A DNA stretch of 38,430 bases from JAAYZH01 sp964479695 (GTDB taxonomy: Bacteria > Bacillota > Clostridia > Saccharofermentanales > Fastidiosipilaceae): assembly GCA_964479695.1 (NCBI GenBank), contig CAYZSO010000027.1:1-38430 (forward strand), written 5' to 3'. The translations under genes were made by a program, and so were the position numbers. Positions 8,447-17,163 of the stretch are shown here, piece by piece. The notes under the pieces are model-generated. The model saw nothing but the letters and a program-made list of their open reading frames with translations. It was not told the DNA's origin and made no database searches. Each line of letters opens with the position of its first letter. The first letter of the stretch is position 1.

Positions 8447-9907
8447 CTAGTACGTAGCTTGTAATCTTTCAATGGCTTTTTGTGCCGATTCGATTGCCTC
8501 ATCAATCGTTAAGCGGTCGGAAACCATCTCGGTTACAGCATTTTGTACTTCCCCGAACCAATTTGGCGCATTGTAGATGTAGTCATATGGTTTTCTATGC
8601 TCCATCTCATTCAGAACGACAAGTTTCGCCGGATCTGTAATTTCTTGTGCCAATTCTTCATAGGCCGTTTTGTTTCCCGGGAGGTTTGATGACTCAAGTA
8701 GAACCTCTTTTTGAATTGCAGTCGAAGTCAGATATTTCATCAGAAGCCACGAAGCCAATTGCTTATCGGCTGACTCATCCTTCAAACGGCCGGCCATTTC
8801 CAGAGAGAAACCGCCTGTGAAATTGAAACGTTGTTCCTCAATCCCGTCATACGGTACTGGTGCAGCCCCAAGTTGAATCCGGTCAGCCTCAGGAAGTCTC
8901 TCGTTCTGCCACGGAATTTCATTCGTTGCGATCATCATGGCAATCGATTGATTCCAGAATAAGTTGGTAGAATTCTCTCCCGCTTGTCCGAGGAAGGAGT
9001 TCACTCTGGCTTGCGGGAAGGTATGAGTGAGTTCGTACCAGATTTCGAAACCCTTTTTGACCTGATCATTCCCAACTAGATTCGGAGTCCCGTCCGTAGT
9101 GAAGAAGTCACCTCCCTGGTTCCAAACCGTGTTGACAAACATCATATTACCCACAGTTACATCGAAGCCTAATTGGCTAATGCGGCCTTGATCTTGTACG
9201 GTCAAGAGCTCCTGATAAGCCAGTAATTCATCCCATGTAATGGGAGCTCGCACGTGACCATCGGCAACTAAATCTAGAGGTTTCCCTGTTATCGTGCTAC
9301 CGGCTTTCTGTCCGACTACTGTCCCCTTCCAATCCGCATCCGTCGTTTCAGCCAATTTGTCCACCAGCGGAATATTGTAATAGAGGATGCGGTCGTCTAG
9401 TGCATACGGCAGACCATAGAGTTGGCCTTCATATTCCATGGGAACAATATCCTGCGAGAAGAAGCGATCGCGGTTTGTCTCTTCATCCAGGAAAGCCGAC
9501 AAGTTGAGAGAAACTCCTCCCCTCGCGCGATCATTCGTATCTTTGATCGTCTGGACGAAGACATCCGGGCCGGAACGATCTGTCATCGCCGTTGTGATCT
9601 TGGTGAAGTAATCCCAGAAGGAAATTCCGGTGTACTCCACTTTGATCTTAGGGTTGTCTTGCATGAAGCGATCCAAGACAGACATTGTCCAGTCGTAGTT
9701 AGGATCACCTTCCGGATAGATAGACCAGAAACGTACCGTTTGCTCTGTTTCCAGTGTGGAAGGCAGCGTGGCTTGCGACATCCCTCCGGGCTCTTGGCCT
9801 GTTCCCTGAGTTGTGTTTCCGTTGCCTCCGCAAGCGGTCAGAAACAAGCCTAAGCTTACGAGGCCGGCTAACGTTCTGGCTAGAATCTTGTGTTTTACAG
9901 CTTTCAT
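8447..9907 (-). CDS. ABC transporter sugar-binding lipoprotein (family 1)
   Basis: 486 residues. The signal peptide ends in the lipobox LTAC followed by a GGNGN linker. The mature part has the family 1 features: VRFWSIYPEG at the start, the KIKVEYTGISFWDYFTKITTAM block, GPDVFVQ, YGLPYALDDRILYYN and the C-terminal GGFSLEMAG. It is anchored outside the membrane and delivers oligosaccharide to the two adjacent permeases. An AGAGG site precedes the ATG. The substrate is not readable from sequence; context suggests mannosides or a high-mannose type glycan. Confidence 0.93.
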   Translation of the reverse strand: MKAVKHKILARTLAGLVSLGLFLTACGGNGNTTQGTGQEPGGMSQATLPSTLETEQTVRFWSIYPEGDPNYDWTMSVLDRFMQDNPKIKVEYTGISFWDYFTKITTAMTDRSGPDVFVQTIKDTNDRARGGVSLNLSAFLDEETNRDRFFSQDIVPMEYEGQLYGLPYALDDRILYYNIPLVDKLAETTDADWKGTVVGQKAGSTITGKPLDLVADGHVRAPITWDELLAYQELLTVQDQGRISQLGFDVTVGNMMFVNTVWNQGGDFFTTDGTPNLVGNDQVKKGFEIWYELTHTFPQARVNSFLGQAGENSTNLFWNQSIAMMIATNEIPWQNERLPEADRIQLGAAPVPYDGIEEQRFNFTGGFSLEMAGRLKDESADKQLASWLLMKYLTSTAIQKEVLLESSNLPGNKTAYEELAQEITDPAKLVVLNEMEHRKPYDYIYNAPNWFGEVQNAVTEMVSDRLTIDEAIESAQKAIERLQATY

Positions 9908-9954
9908 TTTTTCCTCTCTTTCTAGAGCAATCTACGTTTCCAGACGCAGATCAC

Positions 9955-10842
9955 TCATCCTTTGACCGCACCGGTTCTCAGCCCTGCAACGAAGAACCTT
10001 TGGCCAAAAATAAATACTAATACGTTTGGTATCATTGAGATCACGGAACCAGCCATCAGAAGTGGCCAATTCGTCGACTGCTGAGACTGGAACGCCCTGA
10101 GCCCCTGAGCTACCGTGGTCATCATGGGATCATGCAAATAGATGAGGGGTCCCAGATAATCGTTCCAAGCGAAGAGAAACGAGAACACACCCACTGTTGC
10201 CAGAATAGGCATACATAGAGGGAGCATGATCTTGACCCAAATCCCGAAGTATCCCGAACCATCTATTTTCGCGGCCTCATTAATCTCTCGAGGAATACTG
10301 CGGAAGAACTGCTCGATCAGGATAATGTTCCCCGCTCCTCCGCCTAACCAGGCAGGTAGAATCAATGGTGCGTAGGTTCCCACCAAATTCATCGCGCTAT
10401 ACATCTTATAAGTTGGAATCATCAGAATCGCCTGTGGCAACATCATTGTGAGGAGCATCAGTTGATAGGCAAATTTTCGCCCTGTCCAACGCAGGCGAGC
10501 AAAGGAGTATGCCACCGCTGCTGAAGATAAAAGAGTTCCCACCACAGTCAGTAAAGTCACATAGGTGCTATTACGGAAATATCGAGCGAAGGGCACTTGG
10601 CGGAATACATCCAAGTAATTCTCCCAACGCCAAGACTTCGGTATCAACCTCTCAAGGCCACCCGCAGAAGTCATCATCTCGACTTCTGTTTGAAGAGAAA
10701 CAGAGATCATCCAGACAAAAGGCAGGAGGAAGTATAAGGCAAAGAAGACCAGTGCCATAAACACAAGAGTTTTCGTACGCCTCTGCCTCCAGATTCGCCG
10801 TTTCTTAGATGCCTGCAAATTATTAGTTCCCGCTTCATTCAT
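9955..10842 (-). CDS. ABC sugar transporter permease, MalG/UgpE type
   Basis: 295 residues, six helices. The conserved EAA loop reads REINEAAKIDGSGYFGIW followed by IMLPLCMPILATV (about residues 185-215). AAGGAG stands nine bases before the ATG, and the gene overlaps the end of the GH38 gene by eight bases, implying coupled translation. It pairs with the MalF-type permease at 7515-8414. No ATP-binding subunit is encoded in this locus. Confidence 0.93.
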   Translation of the reverse strand: MNEAGTNNLQASKKRRIWRQRRTKTLVFMALVFFALYFLLPFVWMISVSLQTEVEMMTSAGGLERLIPKSWRWENYLDVFRQVPFARYFRNSTYVTLLTVVGTLLSSAAVAYSFARLRWTGRKFAYQLMLLTMMLPQAILMIPTYKMYSAMNLVGTYAPLILPAWLGGGAGNIILIEQFFRSIPREINEAAKIDGSGYFGIWVKIMLPLCMPILATVGVFSFLFAWNDYLGPLIYLHDPMMTTVAQGLRAFQSQQSTNWPLLMAGSVISMIPNVLVFIFGQRFFVAGLRTGAVKG

Positions 10843-13507
10843 GCTCTACATCTCCTTTGAGCAAGATAAGGTCAAATCCCCCCGCCTTGAGTGTTCGCGA
10901 TAAGCTCGTTGACATGAGGGAAATCGCCTGGCCAAGAAGCCCTTGTGGGCTCAAATCGTAGGCTTCATCAAACGTCTTGCCAAACCAGCGGAAGGTATAT
11001 GAAGTCTCCCCTTCTACCGATAGATTTCTCACACCGATCCTCACCCCTTCCTCCGTCCGATCAAGGATCTGCAGAACGGCGCCTTCCGAAGTGAAGTCAT
11101 ACCAAGTCTCATCGGGAACACCCAAGCTCAACGTCGCAAGTAAGGAGTCCTCCCAACCTTTTGCCAGATTATGGCAATCTTTTGCCGTCAGCTCTTCCGT
11201 GAGACGAATGCGGAAGTGAAAGCGCAGACGACCGCCGAAACTCGCATTGAAATTCGTATCCCAGTAGTTATTTGCAAGCCACGCCAAGACCAGTGGTTTC
11301 GCTTGCTTCCGCAGTTCATGGCTTTCCCGGCCAAAACCGAAGCCCTCAGGCTGTAAGAGGGGAGCATCAGGCGAGAGCAGAAGGAATGTTCGTTCCTTAT
11401 CCGATACTTGATAATACGTATCCAGTGTTAACCAATCCTTGCTGACCGAACCGATTTGATCTTGCTCTAAAATCACAGGAAGCCCAGCCGTATCGAACCT
11501 AGATGTCCAAGCTTCATCTAGATCCGTCGGGAAAGTCAGATAATAACTGATGGGTGTCACAGGGCTCACCGTGTCAAAGACGACAGAAACAGCGATCTCG
11601 TCTGATTGATTTTTGAAGCGCAAGTCAATCACAATCTCTCGACACGAGAGTTCATCTTCCCAGACTCTGCGCAAAACCCGATAATTGTCGTTCTGCCACA
11701 TCTCCAAACGGCTAAGTTTCTTTGGGATATCCCGTTCAGCTTGCCATTCGTGATTCCAAACAGACTTACTGAGATTCCCCAACATCACATCCCGCGGGAA
11801 GAACGTTGCCCTTGTATTCGTCTCTTCCTCAGCCAATTGTTCGCGGACAAGAGATGCGAAACCTAGGGAGCCGCCATCAATTTCTCGACTTCCTTTCTTC
11901 AGTCCAAGAATTTTCCCGCTCATCACATCCAGACTCAAGTGATAAGAAAAAATATCCATATTCCTCACGTATGCGTTTGAATTTGCTTCCTCTAAGGTAA
12001 AGCGAGTCCACTCCGTCAATTGCAAAGGATCTTGCCATTCATAAATTTCTTGTAACGTAAAAGATCGTCTGGAAAAAGCCGGTATTTCAACGGCTGACTT
12101 CAGATAAGTAGCAGGCTTCTCATCATAGGGCAAGACTGCCTTGATCCGAAGGGCTTCAAGAGAACTCTCGCTTAGATCCGAAGGATCCTGTGGTAATTCA
12201 AGCGGGAGGATCGAGCTGGAAATAGTAACAGGATTCGGGTTATACACAGTAACACGCGCTTCAGAATCTGTGAGAGAAAAAGTCCCCGGCTTCTGATTAA
12301 GCGTTTCAAGAGCTGAACCCAGTGCGTAAGATGCCAAAGCCGATGCATCCCAAGCCAAATGATCTTTATGGGTTCGCTGGGACTTTGTCATCTCCTTACC
12401 CGGATCAGTAATGGCTTCAGAAGCTCCCCATGTATGTTCGGAGAAGAGCAGTGCCAGTTCAGCAGCTTCCTCAAGATTCCTCATGGTTTTGGGACTTTGC
12501 GGAGCAATCGTCGACAGGCACCTGGTCTGTCCGATCTGCCGCTGTACAGCCTTGTGAATTCTGGTCTCTGCCGGCGTACTTCCGGCACCGAAATTCCAAT
12601 AATCAGTCCAGTCTCCGCGTTTACGGGGCAGTTGCTCTATATCCCATTCCGAACGAACGATTTCACGCCATTCATCAATTGTGATCAAAGAGATCTTTTG
12701 ATCCTCACTAAATTCATTGAAGATTCGCACCGCTTCCGGCAAGAAATGATCTGGACTGTTGTTATCATATAGGGGTGGATTCGTCGCCGTGAGGAAGTAA
12801 AAATCTTTGTTCCAAGAGCGGGTCTGAAGATCTTTTTCATACACAGACAACTCTTCGCGCATTGAATGATAGATATCTTTTGACGAAGCTCCTTTCGCCA
12901 AGAGTCCGGGCATTCTTTCGGTATGAGCAAATTGGGAGAAAAGTGAGTAGTGTTCACCCAGGAAGCAAGTCAAAGTCTCCTTATCCGGTCCCTCCCAGAG
13001 AAATGGAGCGGGTCTCTCGAAGGGGATTCCTCCGAAATGGATATTGATTCCCGTTAAATAGAAATCTACACCAGCTTGCCGCAGAAGTTGCTGCAATGTC
13101 CAAGCCTGCCCATTGATATCATGATTGATCGCTGTCTTGATCTCATAACCGAGCGCTTCTTGCAGAGGTTTCATATTCTCAAACAAACCTACGAGCTCGG
13201 ACACATCCGCAAGTGGCGTCGTATGGAAAGGCAAGGCCGTGATCGCTATCGACCCGTCAGCCAAACAGCTTTTCAAGCTCTCTTTTTCCTCTTCAGCAGC
13301 CTCAGTGAGCCATTCAGACAAAACGGAATTGGCCTCGATGGTCCATTTGAAGCGTGCCTCCGGAGGATAATCTCGTGTCGCAAGGCAGAGGCGGATCGCT
13401 TCTGTCAAATAGTCTTTTTGCAACTCAAAGAGCATGCGCTGAGGATGGGTATACCCATAATCGAAATGACTATGGGGCATCACGTAGATTATCTTATATG
13501 GATTCAT
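10835..13507 (-). CDS. GH38-like alpha-mannosidase family protein
   Basis: 890 residues from ATG 13507. A longer frame to 13570 would overlap the kinase gene by 77 bases; the shorter start has GGGGG about 12 bases upstream and overlaps by only 14. The N-terminus MPHSHFDYGYT is the metal-binding His-x-Asp block of GH38-type enzymes (His14, Asp16). Asp130 in INHDINGQAW, followed by LQQLLRQAGVDFYL, matches the family nucleophile region. Length and the beta-rich C-terminal half fit GH38 or the related DUF5054 group. No signal peptide, so imported oligosaccharides are probably trimmed in the cytoplasm. Mannosidase activity is inferred from family and from the flanking ManA-type and ROK genes. Confidence 0.85.
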   Translation of the reverse strand: MNPYKIIYVMPHSHFDYGYTHPQRMLFELQKDYLTEAIRLCLATRDYPPEARFKWTIEANSVLSEWLTEAAEEEKESLKSCLADGSIAITALPFHTTPLADVSELVGLFENMKPLQEALGYEIKTAINHDINGQAWTLQQLLRQAGVDFYLTGINIHFGGIPFERPAPFLWEGPDKETLTCFLGEHYSLFSQFAHTERMPGLLAKGASSKDIYHSMREELSVYEKDLQTRSWNKDFYFLTATNPPLYDNNSPDHFLPEAVRIFNEFSEDQKISLITIDEWREIVRSEWDIEQLPRKRGDWTDYWNFGAGSTPAETRIHKAVQRQIGQTRCLSTIAPQSPKTMRNLEEAAELALLFSEHTWGASEAITDPGKEMTKSQRTHKDHLAWDASALASYALGSALETLNQKPGTFSLTDSEARVTVYNPNPVTISSSILPLELPQDPSDLSESSLEALRIKAVLPYDEKPATYLKSAVEIPAFSRRSFTLQEIYEWQDPLQLTEWTRFTLEEANSNAYVRNMDIFSYHLSLDVMSGKILGLKKGSREIDGGSLGFASLVREQLAEEETNTRATFFPRDVMLGNLSKSVWNHEWQAERDIPKKLSRLEMWQNDNYRVLRRVWEDELSCREIVIDLRFKNQSDEIAVSVVFDTVSPVTPISYYLTFPTDLDEAWTSRFDTAGLPVILEQDQIGSVSKDWLTLDTYYQVSDKERTFLLLSPDAPLLQPEGFGFGRESHELRKQAKPLVLAWLANNYWDTNFNASFGGRLRFHFRIRLTEELTAKDCHNLAKGWEDSLLATLSLGVPDETWYDFTSEGAVLQILDRTEEGVRIGVRNLSVEGETSYTFRWFGKTFDEAYDLSPQGLLGQAISLMSTSLSRTLKAGGFDLILLKGDVEHE

Positions 13508-14468
13508 TGTTCGAGCTGACCCCCTTTTTCTGTATTCTTCCCGCTCCTTGCCACCAGGCAGCAGCACCAACTAAAGGAACATCAATTCGGTTTTCAACGC
13601 AAAACATTGTGTCTTCTTCTATTTCGAATAGGTCCCAAGCCAAACTCAAGTTGCCGCCTATGAAGACAAGATCCGGTGCAAAGGTTTTAAGATCATAATT
13701 TACTACGTGAATGAGTGTTTGACCGAAGGAACGGAAGGCCTCTCTCGCCTCTTTGTTTCCGGCCAAAGCCATCTGGGCAAATTCTTTGCCACTATTCACC
13801 GGTTCTCCCTTATACCGAGCAAGTAAGCCTCTGGTCGAAAGACAGTCATCCACGGTCTTCTCTTCACATGGCAGGTGATAAATGTAACCATCAGCTGGAA
13901 TTCCGAGCACTCGATTTTTCTGGGCATCCTCCGTTAGAAGTTCCCCCTCCACAATAAAAGCCGAACCCAAACCAGTTCCCAGCGTCAAGAAGGCATAGCG
14001 GCCTTTCGCCGGTGCACCATGCAAAGTCCATGCCCCCATGGCATACATGCGCGCATCATTTTGCATTGTCATTCGGAAAGAAGGATCAAGGTCGCTGCCG
14101 GCGGCTTTGGCCTCCTCCTGAAGAATCTCATAAAGATCTGGGAAAACACTTCGGCCATAGAGCGCTTCATACTTCGTCAAACCTTGCATCAGAGGGACGC
14201 CTGCTTCATAGTCGCAAGGACCGGGAAAGGCCAGAGCCAGGCCTTGTAAGTAGTAAGGTGGATAGCCAGAACGCAGAAGCCGGTGGAAAAGTGAAGCAAA
14301 TGTCCGCATGATCACCCCTCTGGAGGCACGAGCATCAATCGGTTCCACCAGTGGCGTGGTCAATGCAGCAGCTGAGTCTGTCTGACTCAGTTCAAAAAGA
14401 CTACCCTTCAGCGAAGAGCCACCGACATCTATGGTCAGGATCACATTTTTATGCTTCATTTCATCCAT
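13494..14468 (-). CDS. ROK family sugar kinase
   Basis: 324 residues. The N-terminal phosphate-binding motif is VGGSSLKGSLFE, and FLTLGTGLGSAFIV around residue 150 is the second ROK motif. It probably phosphorylates a free hexose released by the mannosidase (mannose or glucose) before isomerisation. Oddity: the usual ROK zinc cluster (GHxxxxxx then CxCGxxGCxE) is not seen; the corresponding stretch reads HLPCEEKTVDDCLSTRGLL, so metal binding may be altered. The ATG directly follows the TAA of the upstream isomerase-like gene, indicating translational coupling; a second ATG three codons in is also possible. Confidence 0.88.
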   Translation of the reverse strand: MDEMKHKNVILTIDVGGSSLKGSLFELSQTDSAAALTTPLVEPIDARASRGVIMRTFASLFHRLLRSGYPPYYLQGLALAFPGPCDYEAGVPLMQGLTKYEALYGRSVFPDLYEILQEEAKAAGSDLDPSFRMTMQNDARMYAMGAWTLHGAPAKGRYAFLTLGTGLGSAFIVEGELLTEDAQKNRVLGIPADGYIYHLPCEEKTVDDCLSTRGLLARYKGEPVNSGKEFAQMALAGNKEAREAFRSFGQTLIHVVNYDLKTFAPDLVFIGGNLSLAWDLFEIEEDTMFCVENRIDVPLVGAAAWWQGAGRIQKKGVSSNNESI

Positions 14469-16187
14469 TTAACGCACGCTCGCTTCAATCGTTGCGAGAG
14501 ATTCAGTTGGGTTCTCAACAAGAGGCTTCACAACGAAATTCCCGCAGGAGGCCGGGACGATGAAGGTCTCCCCATAATGAACTTCAAGAGGTGGATAGGA
14601 GCCATCTGTGCTTTCAACAAGAACGGCTTCACCGGCGACAAGATTCAGCATGCGGACCGATCCATTTGATTTGTGCTCAACCGGTACCGTGAACCAATGC
14701 CTTTGTGTCTCAATGAATTCGCGCTCATGGAGGCCGGTCCGTTCGTGCCGGTAGCCTTCGCCCTCTTCTATAACGCTGATTTGGTTGAATAGCTCGTTGT
14801 AGACATAGTCTGTATTGCGGGACCAATCAATATTTTTAATACCATGTCCTAGATTGATCGGACGTGGGAGGCCATCCAAATCGACCCGATCCCAGTCCCA
14901 TAGTTTGAAGGTGAAACGGTTTGGCGTTGAACTGATTTCCAACACGACCATGCCGGCTCCGGAACAATGGATGGTTCCACCCGGATAAGAAATGTGATCA
15001 TGGGCTTTTACCGGAACTTGATTTACATAGTGGTCTGCCGGGAACTGAATTTCGCCTCGCTCTGCCTGCCTAAGTTCGTTAATCATTTCATCGCGGTCTA
15101 TGTCATTCTTCAAGCCTGCGTATACATGAGTGCCGGGATTCGCTTCGATAATGTAATAACTTTCATCTTGCGTATAAGGCATTCCGAAAACATCTTGAAT
15201 ATATGTAGTTTGCGGATGAACCTGCAAACTCAGATTTTGTCCATTCATTGTGTCCAAAAAATCGAAGCGTATTGGGAAGCTATATCCGAAACGGCCATAC
15301 ACCCTTTCCCCCATCAGCGCAACTGGTTCAGCGAAGACCAAATTGCTGGCCGGTGTTTCTACCACGCCGTCATTAAACCCTATCAATAAGCTATTTTCTT
15401 CCGGCACACCATCGAAGGACCAGGCCAGATTTCTTTTGTCTTGTTCGACACCGAAAGTTTCTTGCATCCAGGTTCCGCCCCATACCCCTTCATCGAAGAA
15501 GGGTCTCAACCTGAAAGGTCTTCGGGCAATTTCTTTGTATGCCCGGGCCAGTGCCACCGCTTCCACCAGTACCGGCTCATCGTTTCGGTTCATATCCAGG
15601 TACCAGCTTACTCTGTCAGCAACTTCTTGTTTGAGTTTATCGGCCATAACCCATTCAACGAAATAACTTCGTTTAATCTTGCGTGAAGGATCTTCTTTGG
15701 AATTGTCAGCCATCCAGTTCGCATACTTTGTTGTACGATAGCGTAAAATCGCTTCCCAACGTGTCAAGTCTGCGTAGATGAGTACATCCGCTGACCTGAG
15801 TAAACCTGCACCGGTTCCCCAAATGATCCGCCTGCCTTGGCGCCTGGCCAGCTCTTTTTGGATGAGTTCAGTTTGTTCTTGATCCAAGAAATCCTGAAAA
15901 GAATAAAGCGTTCTTCTTCCGAAAATCCGGTCATCCGTAATATCCGGAGCAAGTATTTTATTGATCTGTTCGGTAGGTTGGAAGAGGCATTCTGCCTCAA
16001 TGGAAAAGCTTGGTTTCAGAAGAGTGACCAACTCTTCTACGAGTTTTAGGTCTACGCCAGGGTAGACTTCAATGGCTATAACACAGTGATCAGCGAACTG
16101 TGTATGCAAAAATTCCGCAATGTCAGATAGACCTCGCGTAACTTGTCCGTGAATCTCGACATTTATCACAGGATTTGCTCGGAACAT
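14469..16187 (-). CDS. Large class I mannose-6-phosphate isomerase-like protein
   Basis: 572 residues, first gene of the operon. The C-terminal part (from about residue 225) is a ManA homologue: RPFFDEGVWGG, LSLQVHPQT with Gln322 and His324, Glu342 in DESYY, and PGGTIHCSGAGMVVLEIS with His407, matching the expected zinc ligands. The first 220 residues are an additional domain containing IWGTGAGLL and DVLIYADLTRWEAILRYR; I did not recognise it. A GAGGGGGT site precedes the ATG. Two manA-type genes flanking one operon suggest different substrates or separate regulation: this one would be controlled with the glycan locus, while the gene at 777 is separate. Confidence 0.85.
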   Translation of the reverse strand: MFRANPVINVEIHGQVTRGLSDIAEFLHTQFADHCVIAIEVYPGVDLKLVEELVTLLKPSFSIEAECLFQPTEQINKILAPDITDDRIFGRRTLYSFQDFLDQEQTELIQKELARRQGRRIIWGTGAGLLRSADVLIYADLTRWEAILRYRTTKYANWMADNSKEDPSRKIKRSYFVEWVMADKLKQEVADRVSWYLDMNRNDEPVLVEAVALARAYKEIARRPFRLRPFFDEGVWGGTWMQETFGVEQDKRNLAWSFDGVPEENSLLIGFNDGVVETPASNLVFAEPVALMGERVYGRFGYSFPIRFDFLDTMNGQNLSLQVHPQTTYIQDVFGMPYTQDESYYIIEANPGTHVYAGLKNDIDRDEMINELRQAERGEIQFPADHYVNQVPVKAHDHISYPGGTIHCSGAGMVVLEISSTPNRFTFKLWDWDRVDLDGLPRPINLGHGIKNIDWSRNTDYVYNELFNQISVIEEGEGYRHERTGLHEREFIETQRHWFTVPVEHKSNGSVRMLNLVAGEAVLVESTDGSYPPLEVHYGETFIVPASCGNFVVKPLVENPTESLATIEASVR

Positions 16188-16219
16188 TTTCTACCCCCTC
16201 ACATCAATTGCACAAAGCA

Positions 16220-16241
16220 TTGTTACTACAATACAATTGTA
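16220..16241. promoter_or_regulatory. Candidate GntR operator in operon promoter
   Basis: Two adjoining inverted repeats, TTGT-TACT-ACAA (16220-16231) and the perfect palindrome TACAATTGTA (16232-16241), lie between the regulator and the first operon gene. On the minus strand TACAAT could serve as a -10 element with TAGACG 18 bases upstream as a weak -35, so a bound repressor would block the polymerase. GntR/UTRA proteins typically bind short palindromes of this kind next to their own genes. The pairing of regulator and site is an inference. Confidence 0.5.
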
Positions 16242-16268
16242 AAGGGAGGATGCTGGTTACGTCTAGTT

Positions 16269-16287
16269 TTTTCTGAAGCCCAGAAAA
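16269..16287. terminator. Hairpin after the gntR gene
   Basis: TTTTCTG-AAGCC-CAGAAAA forms a perfect seven-pair stem 40 bases past the regulator's stop. The tail is A/T-rich rather than a clean U-run, so termination is possible but unproven. Confidence 0.4.
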
Positions 16288-16326
16288 TCAGGCCTTTTTC
16301 CTTATTGTATGCTGGTATAAAATGAA

Positions 16327-17073
16327 CTATTGATAGTCAAAACGATACAAATACTCATTACCAATGTAATAGCATATGGTGTATTCATACAAGTTTTTAT
16401 CATGTGAAACAGCCCCGATCGTGCGTTTCAAGATCGCAGTCTCGGGCTTAACATCGAGGATTGCCGCGATTCGCTCCGAAGGCAAAATCGCCTCAAACTC
16501 TTCATATTGTTTGCGCATGGCATACCCTTTGTCACGAAGAAGTTGGTAAAGTGAACCATAGTAGTCATTCGCTCTGAGGGAGAAATTATGTGTGGAAGAC
16601 AGCCAAGTTTCGAAATAAACAAACGCTTTGATCCCATCTCCGCGAAGCCTCTCCAGATACAGAACCTCATCACCTGCATCAATGTGTAATTTTTGTGCCA
16701 GCTCAAGATTGGCATGAGAAATTGTCACCTTCGCAAGCAAGGTTTTCGGATTACCGCCCCGTTCCACCATCTCTTCGGTAAAGCCACGATTAAACGTGCG
16801 GAGCGTATAATCCCGTTCGCTTGCAGGCCTGACAAAAGTTCCCTTCGGTCTGATCTTCTGCAGCATCCGCTCCTGGACTAGAATCTCCAGCGCTCTTCTG
16901 ACGGTCGTACGGCTGACATTGAAATGAATACTCAGCTGTTCTTCCGTCGGAATTTGCTGGCCTTCTTTCCATTCACCGCGAGAAATTTTGGCTCGCATTT
17001 CCTCTGCCAGGTCAAAGTACAGCGGATTCACAGTAGATTCAGCAGGATATTTCTCATGTGGCTTATCGGTCAT
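16327..17073 (-). CDS. GntR/HutC-type transcriptional regulator (UTRA domain)
   Basis: 248 residues. Residues 18-85 form the GntR winged helix: PLYFDLAEEMRAKISRGEW, then GQQIPTEEQLSIHFNVSRTT and VRRALEILVQERMLQ. Residues 100-245 are a UTRA ligand-binding domain with LYLERLR and FETW. Members bind a sugar or sugar phosphate and release DNA. It sits immediately upstream of, and co-directional with, the mannose-glycan operon, with an inverted-repeat site in the gap, so it is probably that operon's repressor. The ribosome binding site of ATG 17073 is weak. serS ends 90 bases upstream. Confidence 0.93.
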   Translation of the reverse strand: MTDKPHEKYPAESTVNPLYFDLAEEMRAKISRGEWKEGQQIPTEEQLSIHFNVSRTTVRRALEILVQERMLQKIRPKGTFVRPASERDYTLRTFNRGFTEEMVERGGNPKTLLAKVTISHANLELAQKLHIDAGDEVLYLERLRGDGIKAFVYFETWLSSTHNFSLRANDYYGSLYQLLRDKGYAMRKQYEEFEAILPSERIAAILDVKPETAILKRTIGAVSHDKNLYEYTICYYIGNEYLYRFDYQ

Positions 17074-17099
17074 AATATTTCACTAAAAAAACTCTTTGC

Positions 17100-17151
17100 C
17101 TTCTACAACCCCGCAGCGACGAAGCCTTCTACACCCCTGCAGCGACCAAGC
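17100..17151. repeat. 26 bp direct repeat, two copies
   Basis: Two adjacent 26 bp copies of a sequence beginning cttctaca and ending gaagc or caagc, with an internal gcagcga, fill most of the gap between serS and gntR. Three base differences separate them. Confidence 0.8.
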
Positions 17152-17163
17152 CTCTATCCCAAA

